DNA of 52,322 nucleotides from an uncultured bacterium (lineage in GTDB: Bacteria; Patescibacteriota; Gracilibacteria; BD1-5; UBA2023), in assembly GCA_903908595.1 (NCBI GenBank), contig CAIVSN010000103.1, positions 1-52,322 on the forward strand, given 5' to 3'. The notes below the pieces were generated by a model that worked only from the letters and a program-made list of their open reading frames with translations, did no database searches and was not told the DNA's origin. Position numbers and translations under genes: made by a program. This document shows positions 19,994 to 29,292 of the stretch, one piece after another. Positions within the stretch are counted from its first letter, which is position 1. The number at the start of each line of letters is the position of its first letter.

Positions 19994-21166
19994 ATGCGTA
20001 AATCACTCTTTTCCCTCCTCGGTCTCATCGCGCTCTGGAGCTTGTTCTATGCGGGATTCAAGTACTTCTTCTGGGGCATGTACGAGGATGCCTCGTTCGC
20101 TCCGACGCTCGAAGCAATCAGCGGATACGTGTTGGTAGGCAGCATGATCGCCTATGTGGTCGGCGGCTCGCTGTACTCGCGGTTCAGCGAGCGGACGATG
20201 CTGTTTTCTGCACTCGGGGTCGGTGCCGTGTCGTTTCTTGGGGCCGCGTACCTTCCAGCCGTTCTCCCATGATTTTTCAATGTATCGATAGTGGGATTGG
20301 GTTTCGCATACAGCCTCTATGTCATCGGCAAAAATACGCTCATCGGACGGGAAATCGCGACTTCGAAGCTCGGCTCTTCGAGCATCGGGGCTTTCACGAC
20401 GATCGTCTTCATCGTATCGCTCATCGCCGGTACGATCGTCGGATCCAAAATCGGGGAAACCTCGGGATGGATACCATTCGGAATCCTGGCTTTTCTCGCG
20501 CTTTTGATACTCGCAGCCGGAGTCCTGAGTACAGCCGATACGCGCCGCGAACGGACGGAGTTCGTTTTTTCATTCGATCGGTACGTCAAGTTGTTCGCCC
20601 GGTATGGGATTTTCATGGTCGGGCTCGGGTGCTTCTGGCAGATTTCGGTGGAGGCGTCGCAGGTCGCCATCAACTATTCCAAGGAATATTTTGGGAAAAC
20701 GAATTCCGAATCCGCGCTCCTGCTCCTGTTCTCTTCCGTCGGGGCGATTCTCGGGAACGTACTGTCGGTCAGGCTTTCCAAAAACCGTCTGCCTTCATTC
20801 ATGTGGATGACGGGAGTTTTCATCGGCATTATTTTCCTGTTTTCCACGATTCTCGGACTCGCGGAGTCCATGAAAGCCTATGTCATCGTCCAAATGCTCG
20901 CGTTCTCGGTGGGATTCTTCTTCGGCGGAGCGGTGAATCTCTCGGAATCGCACTTCTACGCGCTGCTCGGCGGCGATGCGGAAAAAGACCACGTCTCCGC
21001 GCTGTATGGCTTCGTCCTCTCCCTCGTCGGCGCCGTGACGATGTTCGCTTCGGAAAAAATCCTTCACACGGGTTCCTATGTCGGAATCTCAGTATTTCTT
21101 GGGCTGCTCGCGGCCATGGCCCTCTACGGAGGCCATCGAGGCTTGCGAATGACGGGTTCGTGATAG
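19994..21166 (+). CDS. Major facilitator superfamily transporter, LplT-like in context (390 aa)
   Basis: ATG 19994 (CACCCC-ATG) to TAG 21164-21166, crossing TGA 20270 (LP-G-FFNV) and 21161. Twelve hydrophobic segments; the loop RFSERTM after helix 2 and SYVGISVFLGLLAAMALYG near the end fit MFS proteins. In E. coli the MFS carrier LplT is paired with Aas to flip lysophospholipids inward for reacylation. The closeness of this gene to a PlsC-ACP-ligase and its PPTase suggests the same role. Substrate assignment is inference; the fold is clear. Confidence 0.72.
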
Positions 21167-21229
21167 GATCCGCCATCGACTCGAAGCTTTCATTTTTTTA
21201 ACCCAATGGTACGACGTACCTTAGCCATA

Positions 21230-21438
21230 TGAGAGAAGTTACCGTTTTCCGACGCATTGATGAGTCCGTTGGAATGATAGAATGGGCCGATCGGGATAAT
21301 CCGACCCCCGAAGAAATTACCCCGATTGGGGCCACGAAAATTTACCATACGATTTTTCCCTGCTGCATGCTGGATCATTTCAGGGACATGAAACAGGATC
21401 AGGTAACGGCGATCCTGATGCGGATGATACCCCGGTAG
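21230..21438 (+). CDS. Hypothetical small protein (69 aa)
   Basis: ORF MREVTVFRRIDESVGMIEW to TAG 21436-21438. Balanced composition (acidic middle, a CC pair near residue 45), no signal or membrane segment, no family recognised. It lies alone between the MFS gene and the DUF4173 gene and is followed at once by a family A fragment. Confidence 0.4.
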
Positions 21439-21451
21439 GCATTCGGCATAT

Positions 21452-21474
21452 TGGGGATTCCTATTGGGTATAAT
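21452..21474. repeat. Family A terminal-arm remnant
   Basis: GGGGATTCCTATTGGGTATAA matches one arm of family A. A similar fragment lies at 3147-3165 (CAATTCCTATTGGGTATAC). No partner arm is found nearby. Confidence 0.4.
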
Positions 21475-21522
21475 TGGAATTTTTCCGGTTTTCGGATATA
21501 TTTGGCGAAATAATCTTTTGCT

Positions 21523-23295
21523 ATGGTCTGAGAAACATCCGAAAGCCCAGAGGAGATTCTGAAAAAGCCGATACCCCGAAAGAAATCCCCGTCTGCGAAA
21601 TCCGTTTCGGCCGCGAACCTGAACCTTGTATCGAAAGCGAATGTTCCCGAGCCCGTTGTGGAAAACCCCCTCTTGCCTCCGGCAGTCAATCCTCCCGAGA
21701 ATCCGATACCTCCGCCTCAGCCGCCACCGCCAACCCCGTGATCCCGCGATTTCGCTTTGGCCGCGCTTGGCCTCGGCCTCGTGTTCGGGCTGCTCCATTC
21801 GTATTTTTTCTTTGACCAAAAGCTGGGGATTTCGTATCCGATTTACCTGGCGCTGGCCTGTCTGGTGCTTTGGTACCTCGGCAAGACCCAGGGGAAGGCG
21901 ATGGAAAGGAAGGAGTTTTTCTGGCTCGTCCCGATCCTGTATTTTTCCTTCATGGTCGCGGTTCGTTCGGAGGAATTGTTGACGTTTCTCAATATCGTAC
22001 TTTCCTTTTTCTGACTCCTAGTATTCGTGTGGATGCGGACGCCGGTAGAAGGGGAGCGGATATTTCAGGTTCGCCGGATCCTCGCGCTGCCGTTCGCGTT
22101 CATGGCGAACTGGTTCGTGGCGTTCCGGAGCCTCCGGGAGTATTACGGCGCGAAACCGGCGAAAGATCCGACGGCAAAGGCTGACAAGTGGGCAAAAATC
22201 ATCAAGGGATGCATGCTTTCGATTCCGCTTATCTGGATATACGTCGCGTTGTTCTCATCGGGAGACCTCGTGTTCCGCGGGGCGCTCGGGGATCTCGCGA
22301 ATTGGCTGGATTCGTGGAATTTTCCAAATCTTCCGGACTGGTCGTACGGGCGGTTCATTCTCCTCGTCATCACGACCATCGGCTTCGGGGGACTCTTCGA
22401 CGCGTTTGTTTCGAAAATGGTATTCCCGTACAGGAATCTTCCCATCCCCGAAACCCCGAGAAATCTTGGGGCATGGGAAGCGAACATCCCGCTCGCGGTT
22501 TCCAACTTCATTTTCCTCTCGTTCGCCCTGCTTCAGTTACGGTATATGCTCGGCGGCTACAGCGCGATCGGACCGGACGGGTTCACCTATGCCGAATACG
22601 CGAAAAACGGGTATTTCGAGCTTTCCGTGGCGGCGGCCATTTCGTTCGTGGTGATTTTTCTCGTGGGCCGGTTTTCGGTATTGCGGGACGGAAAACTGAA
22701 TCAGGTTACCAAATACCTCTGCCTCGGCCTCGTGGCCCAGGTCGGATTCGTCATCTGGTGCGCGTTCTCCCGCCTCTCGATGTACCAAGAGGCGTACGGG
22801 CTGACCTTGACGAGGTTCTATGGGTACGTATTCTTGGTTTGAATGGTCGGAGCGTTCCTGTTGCTGTCCCATAAGACGTGGATTGATGGAAATATGAAGG
22901 ACTTTGTATTCCGGATGTTGAAGTGGAAGCTCATTATCCTCGTCGGGCTCAATTTGATGAACCCAGAAGGGTTCGTCGCGAGAGAAAATATCGGACGTCC
23001 GCACGACCCGGAAGTCCTGAGCGCATATCCGAACCGGGGCCTGAGCTCGGTGCGGGTGGACTATGGATATCTCTCCAGGCTCTCGATGGACGCGATACCG
23101 GAAATGGCACCGACGATGAGCCAGGAACAGGTGATTCAGGCCTATGGCAAATTCCGCTTCCGGCCCGATATGCCGTGGTTTTCGTACCGGCTGAGCCAGC
23201 AGGCGGCCGTTTGGGCTTTGGAGGCGCGGGGGAAGGAATTGGGGGTGGGACTGGAAAACGTGTGGGCGAATACCCTGGAGGACGAGTACGATTAA
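21523..23295 (+). CDS. DUF4173/DUF4153-type membrane protein (590 aa)
   Basis: Three ORFs join through TGA at 21529, 21739, 22012 and 22840 into one frame, ATG 21523 to TAA 23293-23295. Residues 1-75 are a cytoplasmic-looking head, strongly Pro-rich near its end (NPIPPPQPPPPTPG). Then about twelve hydrophobic segments, with the family motif SRLSMYQEAYGLTLTRFYGY near 425, and a soluble C-terminal domain (about 490-590, GLSSVRVDYGYLSRLSMDAI). DUF4173 proteins are widespread membrane proteins of unknown function. The hairpin 23322-23361 follows it. Confidence 0.75.
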
Positions 23296-23321
23296 CTGAA
23301 ATAGACAAATTCCGAAGGCGA

Positions 23322-23361
23322 GTCTCTCGGCAAAAACGCAACGTAATTTTTGCCGAGAGAC
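23322..23361. terminator. Hairpin between the DUF4173 and methyltransferase-like genes
   Basis: Perfect 15-bp stem GTCTCTCGGCAAAAA / TTTTTGCCGAGAGAC with a 10-nt loop, 27 nt after the upstream stop. The T/A-rich inner part is unlike a classic terminator, so it could also be a processing or attenuation hairpin. Confidence 0.5.
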
Positions 23362-23391
23362 CGAGATGCTATTTTCCATTCCCCGTACCAC

Positions 23392-24084
23392 ATGAACCCC
23401 AAATACCTTATCCGATTCTTCGCCGCGGCGTTCGTCATCCTCTCCATCGCGTTTTTCCATCGGGAATTCGTCGAGCAATTCCAGTGCTATCTCACGGGAA
23501 AAGCGAGCGTCATATCCGGGGAATGGCATATCGTCGCGCTCAACATCACCCTGTTCGTCCTGCTCCTGCTTCCGCTGTCTTTCCGGAGAAAGGCCCGCTG
23601 GGGAGAATACGGCATGGTCGCGGGATTTTTCGTGTCGCTCTTCATCGAGATGTACGGCTTCCCGCTGACGATCTATTTCGTCTCCAAGTACACTTCGGAG
23701 GCAGTGAAGTGCGCGGAAATGGTCTTCGGCTTCGAATGGCTCGGCGTGTCGTTCGGGATGGAAATCGCGATGATCTACGCCTCGATCTTTATTGCCGTCG
23801 GCACGCTCCTCATCATGGTGGGGTGGTTCACGCTCTACCGGAACAGCAAGAAAGACACGTTCGTCCTCTCCGGAATCTACAAGTATTCCCGGCATCCGCA
23901 GTATCTGGGATTCATCCTCATCGTGTTCGGGTGGATGCTCGACTGGCCGACGATCATTACCCTGGTGTTCGCTCCGGTGCTGATCTATAAGTATATAACG
24001 GTCTGCTGGACGGAGGAGAAGGAAATCCTGAAGGAATATCCGGGGTATCAGACGTACATCGACGCAGTACCCATGTTCATATAG
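23392..24084 (+). CDS. Isoprenylcysteine/phospholipid methyltransferase-family membrane protein (230 aa)
   Basis: ATG 23392 (TACCAC-ATG), TAG 24082-24084. Five or six hydrophobic segments, then the family signature GIYKYSRHPQYLGFI and, after another helix pair, EEKEILKEYPGYQTYID. These are the SAM-binding RHPxY and EExxL...F/YPxY motifs of the ICMT/PEMT superfamily. It probably methylates a lipid or prenyl-type substrate in the membrane. The last base of the TAG codon is also the first base of a family B element, so the element may have set the present C-terminus. Confidence 0.78.
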   Translation: MNPKYLIRFFAAAFVILSIAFFHREFVEQFQCYLTGKASVISGEWHIVALNITLFVLLLLPLSFRRKARWGEYGMVAGFFVSLFIEMYGFPLTIYFVSKYTSEAVKCAEMVFGFEWLGVSFGMEIAMIYASIFIAVGTLLIMVGWFTLYRNSKKDTFVLSGIYKYSRHPQYLGFILIVFGWMLDWPTIITLVFAPVLIYKYITVCWTEEKEILKEYPGYQTYIDAVPMFI

Positions 24085-24205
24085 AAACCCTTGCAAAACG
24101 CGAACTCCTCGTCAATTTCTCCGCTCCTCGTTCAACGTACTTATCAGTACGTCTCACTACGGTGCTCGAAATTGACTTCGGATTTCATCGTTTTGCAAGG
24201 GTTTC
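24084..24205. mobile_element. Family B palindromic element (intact, 122 bp)
   Basis: Arms GAAACCCTTGCAAAACG / CGTTTTGCAAGGGTTTC pair perfectly; the core includes GCGAACTCCTCGTCAATTTC and CAGTACGTCTCACTACGGTG. No clear target duplication. Located exactly at the stop of the methyltransferase-like gene, where it could also serve as a transcription end hairpin. Confidence 0.75.
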
Positions 24206-24330
24206 TGTGCTGCTGGGGATGGGATTCGGATTGCATCGTTTGCCGAGGTTTTCTTAGGATGGCCGGATTTTAAAGGCTCCGGGCATTTCGGGGGGCGTCG
24301 TCGCGAACGAGGCGTCGTGGAAATATAAAA

Positions 24331-24358
24331 TTTGTTTTTTTTTCCAAACCGATAGAAT
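24331..24358 (+). promoter_or_regulatory. Likely promoter of pheS
   Basis: TTTGTT (24331-24336), 16-nt spacer, TAGAAT (24353-24358), 41 nt before the PheRS start. The 24206-24330 stretch upstream has no ORF of interest. Confidence 0.4.
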
Positions 24359-24399
24359 ATCGCGCAGTCTTGCGAGACCCATCCCGTATTATCACCCCT

Positions 24400-25773
24400 A
24401 TGACTACGAAAATTCCGGATTCGATTCCGCAAACCGATTTCCCAATTCATCCCCTAACCGACCACGTCCGTATGACTCCAGAAACAAATCCGAAATGGAA
24501 AAACGAAGTGAACGATGTCCTTTCCCCGGATGCTCCGGTTATCGCCATTCCCGGCGACGACCAGAAATGGATATCTTTCATCGAAAGCAAACTCCAGGAT
24601 CAGAACATCTCCGAAAGGGAAATCGCATATTACAGCCGGATTCTCCGGGTTCTCGGCATGCCCGATCTCTCCAAGCAGGAGGGGCATCCCATCAATCTCG
24701 TCATCGAAAAGATCGTCGGAGCCCCGTTTTTTAACGGGTTCGACCACGTCCAAGTTCCCCAGGTGGTATCGGAATGGGAAACGTTTGACCTGTTCAATTT
24801 TCCGGAAGACCACGTGGCAAGGCGGCCATCCGACAGCTATTTCCTGAGCAAATCGACCGAAAAAAAGGAAAGCACCCTGCTCCGTCCGCATACTTCCGTC
24901 ATGTGGTACTATTACCTGCTCTGCGGAGGGGGATTGGAAAAACTCGAACGGACGGGCGACGTGCGGGCGCTTTCCTGGGGGAAAGTCTACCGGGTTGACG
25001 AGCTCGACAAAACCCACCACGAATGTTTTCACCAAGTGGACGGTTTGCGGATTACTTCGAAAGAAAAGGAAATCATCAACCAGGATACGCTCAAGGACGT
25101 CCTTTCGAACACGATCAAGGCGCTTTTCTGACCGGACGTCGTCTACCGGTTCAACGAGGATCACTTCCCCTATACGACCGACAGCCTCGAAGTGGAAGTG
25201 GATTACGAAGGCAAATGGCTCGAAGTCCTCGGGGCCGGCGTCGTCCACCCGACCGTATTGGAAAAGTTGTGACTCGACCCGGAAAAATATAACGGATGGG
25301 CGTTCGGATTCGGTATCGACCGGCTCGTCATGGCGCTCAAGAAAATCCCGGACATCCGGATATTCTGGAGCGAAGACAAGCGGATTACTTCCCAATGGGG
25401 CCATCTCAACCCGTACAAGGAAGTCAGCGTGTTCCCTCCGGTGTTCAAGGACATATCATTTCTCACTGCCAAGGACAAATTCGTCAAAGACGAGAAAGAA
25501 ATGGAAAAGTCCGGAAAGATGGAACTCGTCAACGAGGCGGATTCGTTCGATATCGCCGGCATCGCGCGGGACGTTTCCGGCGGCCTGATAGAAGAAGTTC
25601 GGGTAATCGACATTTTCGAGAACGAAAAGAAATTCGGCCCGGACATGAAGTCCGTTTGCATCCGGATTACTTTCCGATCCCTCGAAAGAACCCTCACGAA
25701 CGAGGAAATCAACGTGGCGTACTTCCAAATCCGTTCCAAGCTCGAAAAGGAGCTCGGGTATGAGCTGAGATAG
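24400..25773 (+). CDS. pheS: Single-chain phenylalanyl-tRNA synthetase, mitochondrial type (457 aa)
   Basis: ATG 24400 (CACCCCT-ATG), TAG 25771-25773. Residues 60-350 form the class II catalytic core: [25 protein letters not shown] (motif 2), [17 protein letters not shown] and [14 protein letters not shown] (motif 3). TGA 25129 (ALF-G-PDV) and TGA 25270 ([16 protein letters not shown]) supply glycines expected by the family. Residues about 365-457 are a fused FDX-ACB anticodon-binding domain ([17 protein letters not shown] ... [14 protein letters not shown]). That domain order is typical of the monomeric mitochondrial enzyme, not of the bacterial alpha2beta2 PheST. It charges tRNA-Phe. Confidence 0.9.
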
Positions 25774-25783
25774 TCCTCAGCTG

Positions 25784-26899
25784 CTATTTCTTCCCTATCG
25801 CGCCGAACTGCTGCCGGACCAACGCCATCGTTTGATCCACGCTCTTTTCGACCATCTTGTCGAAGGTGGGGATCCTTTTGAAATGCTTCGGGGAACAGGC
25901 GAGGTATTTTTTGAGCTTTTGCGTTTCCGTTTCCAGCGGGTCGCGTTCGATATCGGTGAGCGATTCGTCCGCTCATGCCGGTACGATTACCTGGTAACTG
26001 ACGCCTTTTTCCCGCATCCGCCTGATGGCATGGTAGGCGTGTCCGCCTCCGGCCACGATAATCGCCTCCGAGCCCTTTTCCGCGAGTACCGCATCGATTT
26101 CCCGGATCGCGGCCTTTTGGTAGCGGGCTTTTGCCCATTCGGAAAAATGGTGCGAATACGACGCCATGACCCCGCATCCGCACGGATTGCTCCGCGCCGG
26201 ATATTCGAGTCCGCTCGAAGCTTCCATGAGGGATAGGCTTGCCGGAGCGGAACCGATGGTGCCGCACATATTTTGCTCGTCCCGAATCGAATTCTTGATG
26301 ATGCCGATCCGGAGATCCGTTCGCATGACTTCCAACTCCGTGCGATCGTTCATCGGGGCGACATTGGCCACTTTGTTCCCGTATGCGGCGGCAATCAGAT
26401 TCGTGGCCTGGTGCATGGAATTCCCAACCAGGCGGGTCGCGGCGGAATACCCTCCGTCCAGGGTTCTCGTTTTGCCGTCCGGGAGTCCGGGCACCAGCAG
26501 GAACCCGGCCAAGTTCCTCGTGACGAAATCGGCCTTGGATTCGCCCGGTTTGGAACTCCAGGCTTCCTGGCTGAGCGTTATCGTTCATTTTTGCCGTATC
26601 TGGTCGTCCAGTATTTTGAAAATGCTTTTCTGTGCCGCGAGTCCGGCCGGATCGAGTCATTTCGTGGCGATGTCGGTCCCGTTTCCGGTCGCGTGATGGT
26701 CCAAAATATAGAGGATGTTTTTCTTGACGGTTCCCCGGTGCGACGCGACGACGCGTCAGGTTCCCGGGGGGATTTGAAACGAGGGGCCGGAAGTTTCGGG
26801 TTCCGATGCGGCTCCGACGGGGCCGATCAGGGAAAAAGCGAGCAGGGCCGTTCCGGCCGTTCGAGCCAGGGGGAGGGGAGAGGCGGTAGAGTTTTTCAT
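25784..26899 (-). CDS. Secreted protein of unknown function (371 aa)
   Basis: ATG 26897-26899 to TAG 25784-25786, several TGA codons read as Gly (26752 region, 26656, 26585, 25973). Residues 1-30 form a signal peptide (ARTAGTALLAFSLIGPVGAAS). Conserved-looking segments: ILYILDHHATGNGTD (near 60), TLDGGYSAATRLVGNSMHQA (near 150), and EAIIVAGGGHAYHAIRRMRE (near 275). The alternating hydrophobic/His pattern recalls ChaN/Tiki-type folds but I cannot assign it. Convergent with pheS; a 7-bp hairpin (AGCTGAG/CTCAGCT, 25763-25782) covers both stop codons. Confidence 0.65.
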
Positions 26900-27010
26900 G
26901 AGGATCGAGATAGTGGAGGAATTTTTTTATTTATAACTATAAAATTAGGAATAGCAAAATTATGGGGGGAGAGTTTGCGTTCTCGTGAGGGAGAGTGACA
27001 TGTAGGGACG

Positions 27011-27090
27011 TATACCCAACAGGAATTGTTTCCCCGGTTTTTCCAGCCACCTATCCGGACATTTTTCATTTTTCGGGGAAACGAAATGTT
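27011..27090. repeat. Family A partial element
   Basis: GTATACCCAACAGGAATTG followed by TTTCCCCGGTTTTTCCAGCC and ending in TTTCGGGGAAACG: the left arm of family A plus a short self-complementary stretch. It lies just after the stop codon of the radical SAM gene. 26900-27010 holds nothing else recognisable. Confidence 0.5.
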
Positions 27091-28871
27091 TAGCCGTTTA
27101 TCGTCCTCCAATTATTATGCCTGTTGCATTTTTCAAATTGGCTAATGATTTCCGCATAGCTTGCATTTGTGTCGCTATTCCATTGGCCTAGGGCTTCACC
27201 GAATTGTTTTCTGAAGACTAAAAAATGACTGTCTAATAGCTGTCGCAAGATCATCGAATGGCTTGTTTTTCATTTTCACCATTCTTCCAATAAATATGAG
27301 ATGTTGCCCCTGTCGACTTCGAAATATTCGTCGCTTATCATGCTTATGTCTGAATGAGCAAGCGCAATCATACAAGACAGCAGGCTATAATTAGCATCCT
27401 TTATCATAATGCGCAGTCGATTTACGACGGTATTGTCCTGAACCTTTTGCAAACTTTTGAGAGTATAGTCAAGTGCGAAAAGCCGATCGATCCAGAGTTG
27501 CCCATAGTGGCTGAATTGACCGATTCTTTCATCCTTATAAGCGGCTTGGCGTTTTCACATTTCTGGATTGATTTGACCAGCGAGTCATGCTTCTTCCAAT
27601 AAGCCAAGATACTTGGAGCCATGCAGGCATTCCAAGGAAACTAAGAGATAACTTATGCTTCTATAGAGCGGACTTCCTGAATCTTCGCCGTTCGCATCAG
27701 TGGCCCGGTCTAACGTATTCTCATCGCTTAACTCAGGCTTAGTACCAATCAAGAGGTCCTTGCGCCCTTGAAATCGGAAGCTTTCCATCAGCTCTTCCAT
27801 GGTCATGAGAGGGTCGAAAGTGATATATGTAAGTCTCAGCGGAACTCCTATGCTTGATAGGGTTCTCAGAGCTTGCACGGTTTGTCCTTGAGTGATATTC
27901 TTATTGAATCGCTTCAGTATGCTGTCGACTCATGACTCTACTCAAAAAAGCATACGCCTTAGGGATGTGTCCGTCAGATGTCTCCAAAATTTTATTCTCT
28001 CAAGGTGCCAATTTTCTCACTTTCGAGGATTGGAGACTTGGTCAATTCTCGTACTGGATTCAAATTTCAATCAGTGAAGCTGAAGAAGATCACTTATTCT
28101 TAGCGCTCTTGGCAATGAGGAACTTCCATATCAGACGAACTCCTCGTCTACTAAAAATATGGTACGCGATCGACTCCCGTAACTATCAAAAGCATCTCTT
28201 AGCAATGGGATGAAATATTCAAGGTCGTCACCGGTCTCTCATTTCCATATTCCCTTGTGTTCTCTTGGGCAAAACGAACAAGAAAATGTACATCCTCGGC
28301 TGCTTTCGAGGTTCATTATCCCGTTTCTATCAATAATTCACTTAAGCAGATCCAATTCGGGAACAATTCCCGTGCGATCCCGTCATTCCCCCTTCTGGAC
28401 TCTTATGTTTCCATCTTCTCAGACATAGGCAATGTCTGGAATCTCCAAGATCGTTTTCTCTCACCTTTTATATCTGGCCAATTCTGCCATGGTATCCTCC
28501 CCATATCAAATTCAAATTACTACGCGGGGAAAATCAGTAAGGATCTGGCGGTAATTGAGCGCGGCTAGACTGCCTCCCACGACGGTCAGCGAATCTTCAA
28601 AACAAAGGGAATCCAAGGATTTGAGTATTTCCATCAGGAGTCACTGCTGTCAAAACGTAACGGATATTCATATAAGATTCGGCTTGTCCTGAAGAATTTC
28701 TCTTACGATGTCGTCTTTCGAAAGACCGAACTGCATATCGCTCATCGTTACCCGGCCAATATGGTTTTGCCGTATGCGAGAAGCAATATCCGCTATCCCC
28801 AGGGCAAATCTTGGCAATGGAAAATTTTCTTTGAGATACAGAGAAATAAGATGGGTATGCGGATAGGTCAA
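27090..28871 (-). CDS. B12-binding-domain radical SAM protein (593 aa)
   Basis: Invisible in the standard code; with TGA as Gly the frame is open from the stop at 28887 to TAA 27090-27092. A TTG at 28869-28871 is the likely start, since no ATG precedes the first strand. Residues 15-160 form a cobalamin-binding-type Rossmann domain (ENFPLPRFALGIADIASRI; NLIGISVTFGQQGLL; LTVVGGSLAALNYR; GIGYGEDTM). C194-xxx-C198-xx-C201 in SSRGCTFSCSFCPREHKG binds the 4Fe-4S cluster, followed by a radical SAM barrel (RTIFLVDEEFVG; RMLFGVESGVDSILKRFNK; LTYITFDPLMT). The C-terminal 250 residues are unfamiliar. Substrate unknown. Last gene of the hidden minus-strand operon. Confidence 0.82.
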
Positions 28872-28886
28872 GTCACGTAGAAAATA

Positions 28887-29186
28887 TTAAGGCAAATTCC
28901 CGTATGAAATGGGTAAATGAGGGGTCTCCAACGAAATATCCATCTGTTTCTCCTTCAGGAGAGGATATTCGCTCAGGCTTCCGTTAAGCACGCAAAAAAT
29001 TCCACGCCTGGAACGCTCTGATACTATCAATAAGCGATTCAGACTATTTCACGAAATAAGGATATCCGAAATCTCTTCCCCGAATTTCCGCTTGCATCTT
29101 TCTGTAAAATTCGCCTGATCTAATTGCAGAATACGACGTTCTTCTTTTTGGGATATGAATTCCCCAAGTCTTGCGAGTAAATCCAT
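28887..29186 (-). CDS. Hypothetical protein (99 aa)
   Basis: ATG 29184-29186 to TAA 28887-28889 with TGA 29049-29051 read as Gly. Begins MDLLARLGEFISQKEERRIL, charged and helical, ending LETPHLPISYGNLP. It is in the same frame as the radical SAM gene and stops 15 nt before that gene's start, so translational coupling is possible. No family recognised. Confidence 0.5.
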
Positions 29187-29252
29187 TTATGCGGTTATGA
29201 ATATGATAACGTTCGGTCGTTCGTCAGGTCTTTTGACGAAATATGGGAAAAA

Positions 29253-29292
29253 ATATAGGAGCCTCTGCAATATTCCCTTCGTTAGTAAAATC
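29253..29292. repeat. Remnant of element C
   Basis: Forty bases (ATAGGAGCCTCTGCAATATT then CCCTTCGTTAGTAAAATC) match the left end of the element at 12387. The opposite arm is absent. The TAA stop of the phosphotransferase gene lies inside this remnant. Confidence 0.6.

Noticed and set aside
24400-25131. Frameshifted or truncated pheS
   Set aside because: The break is a TGA at a family glycine; the frame continues to a complete FDX-ACB domain.
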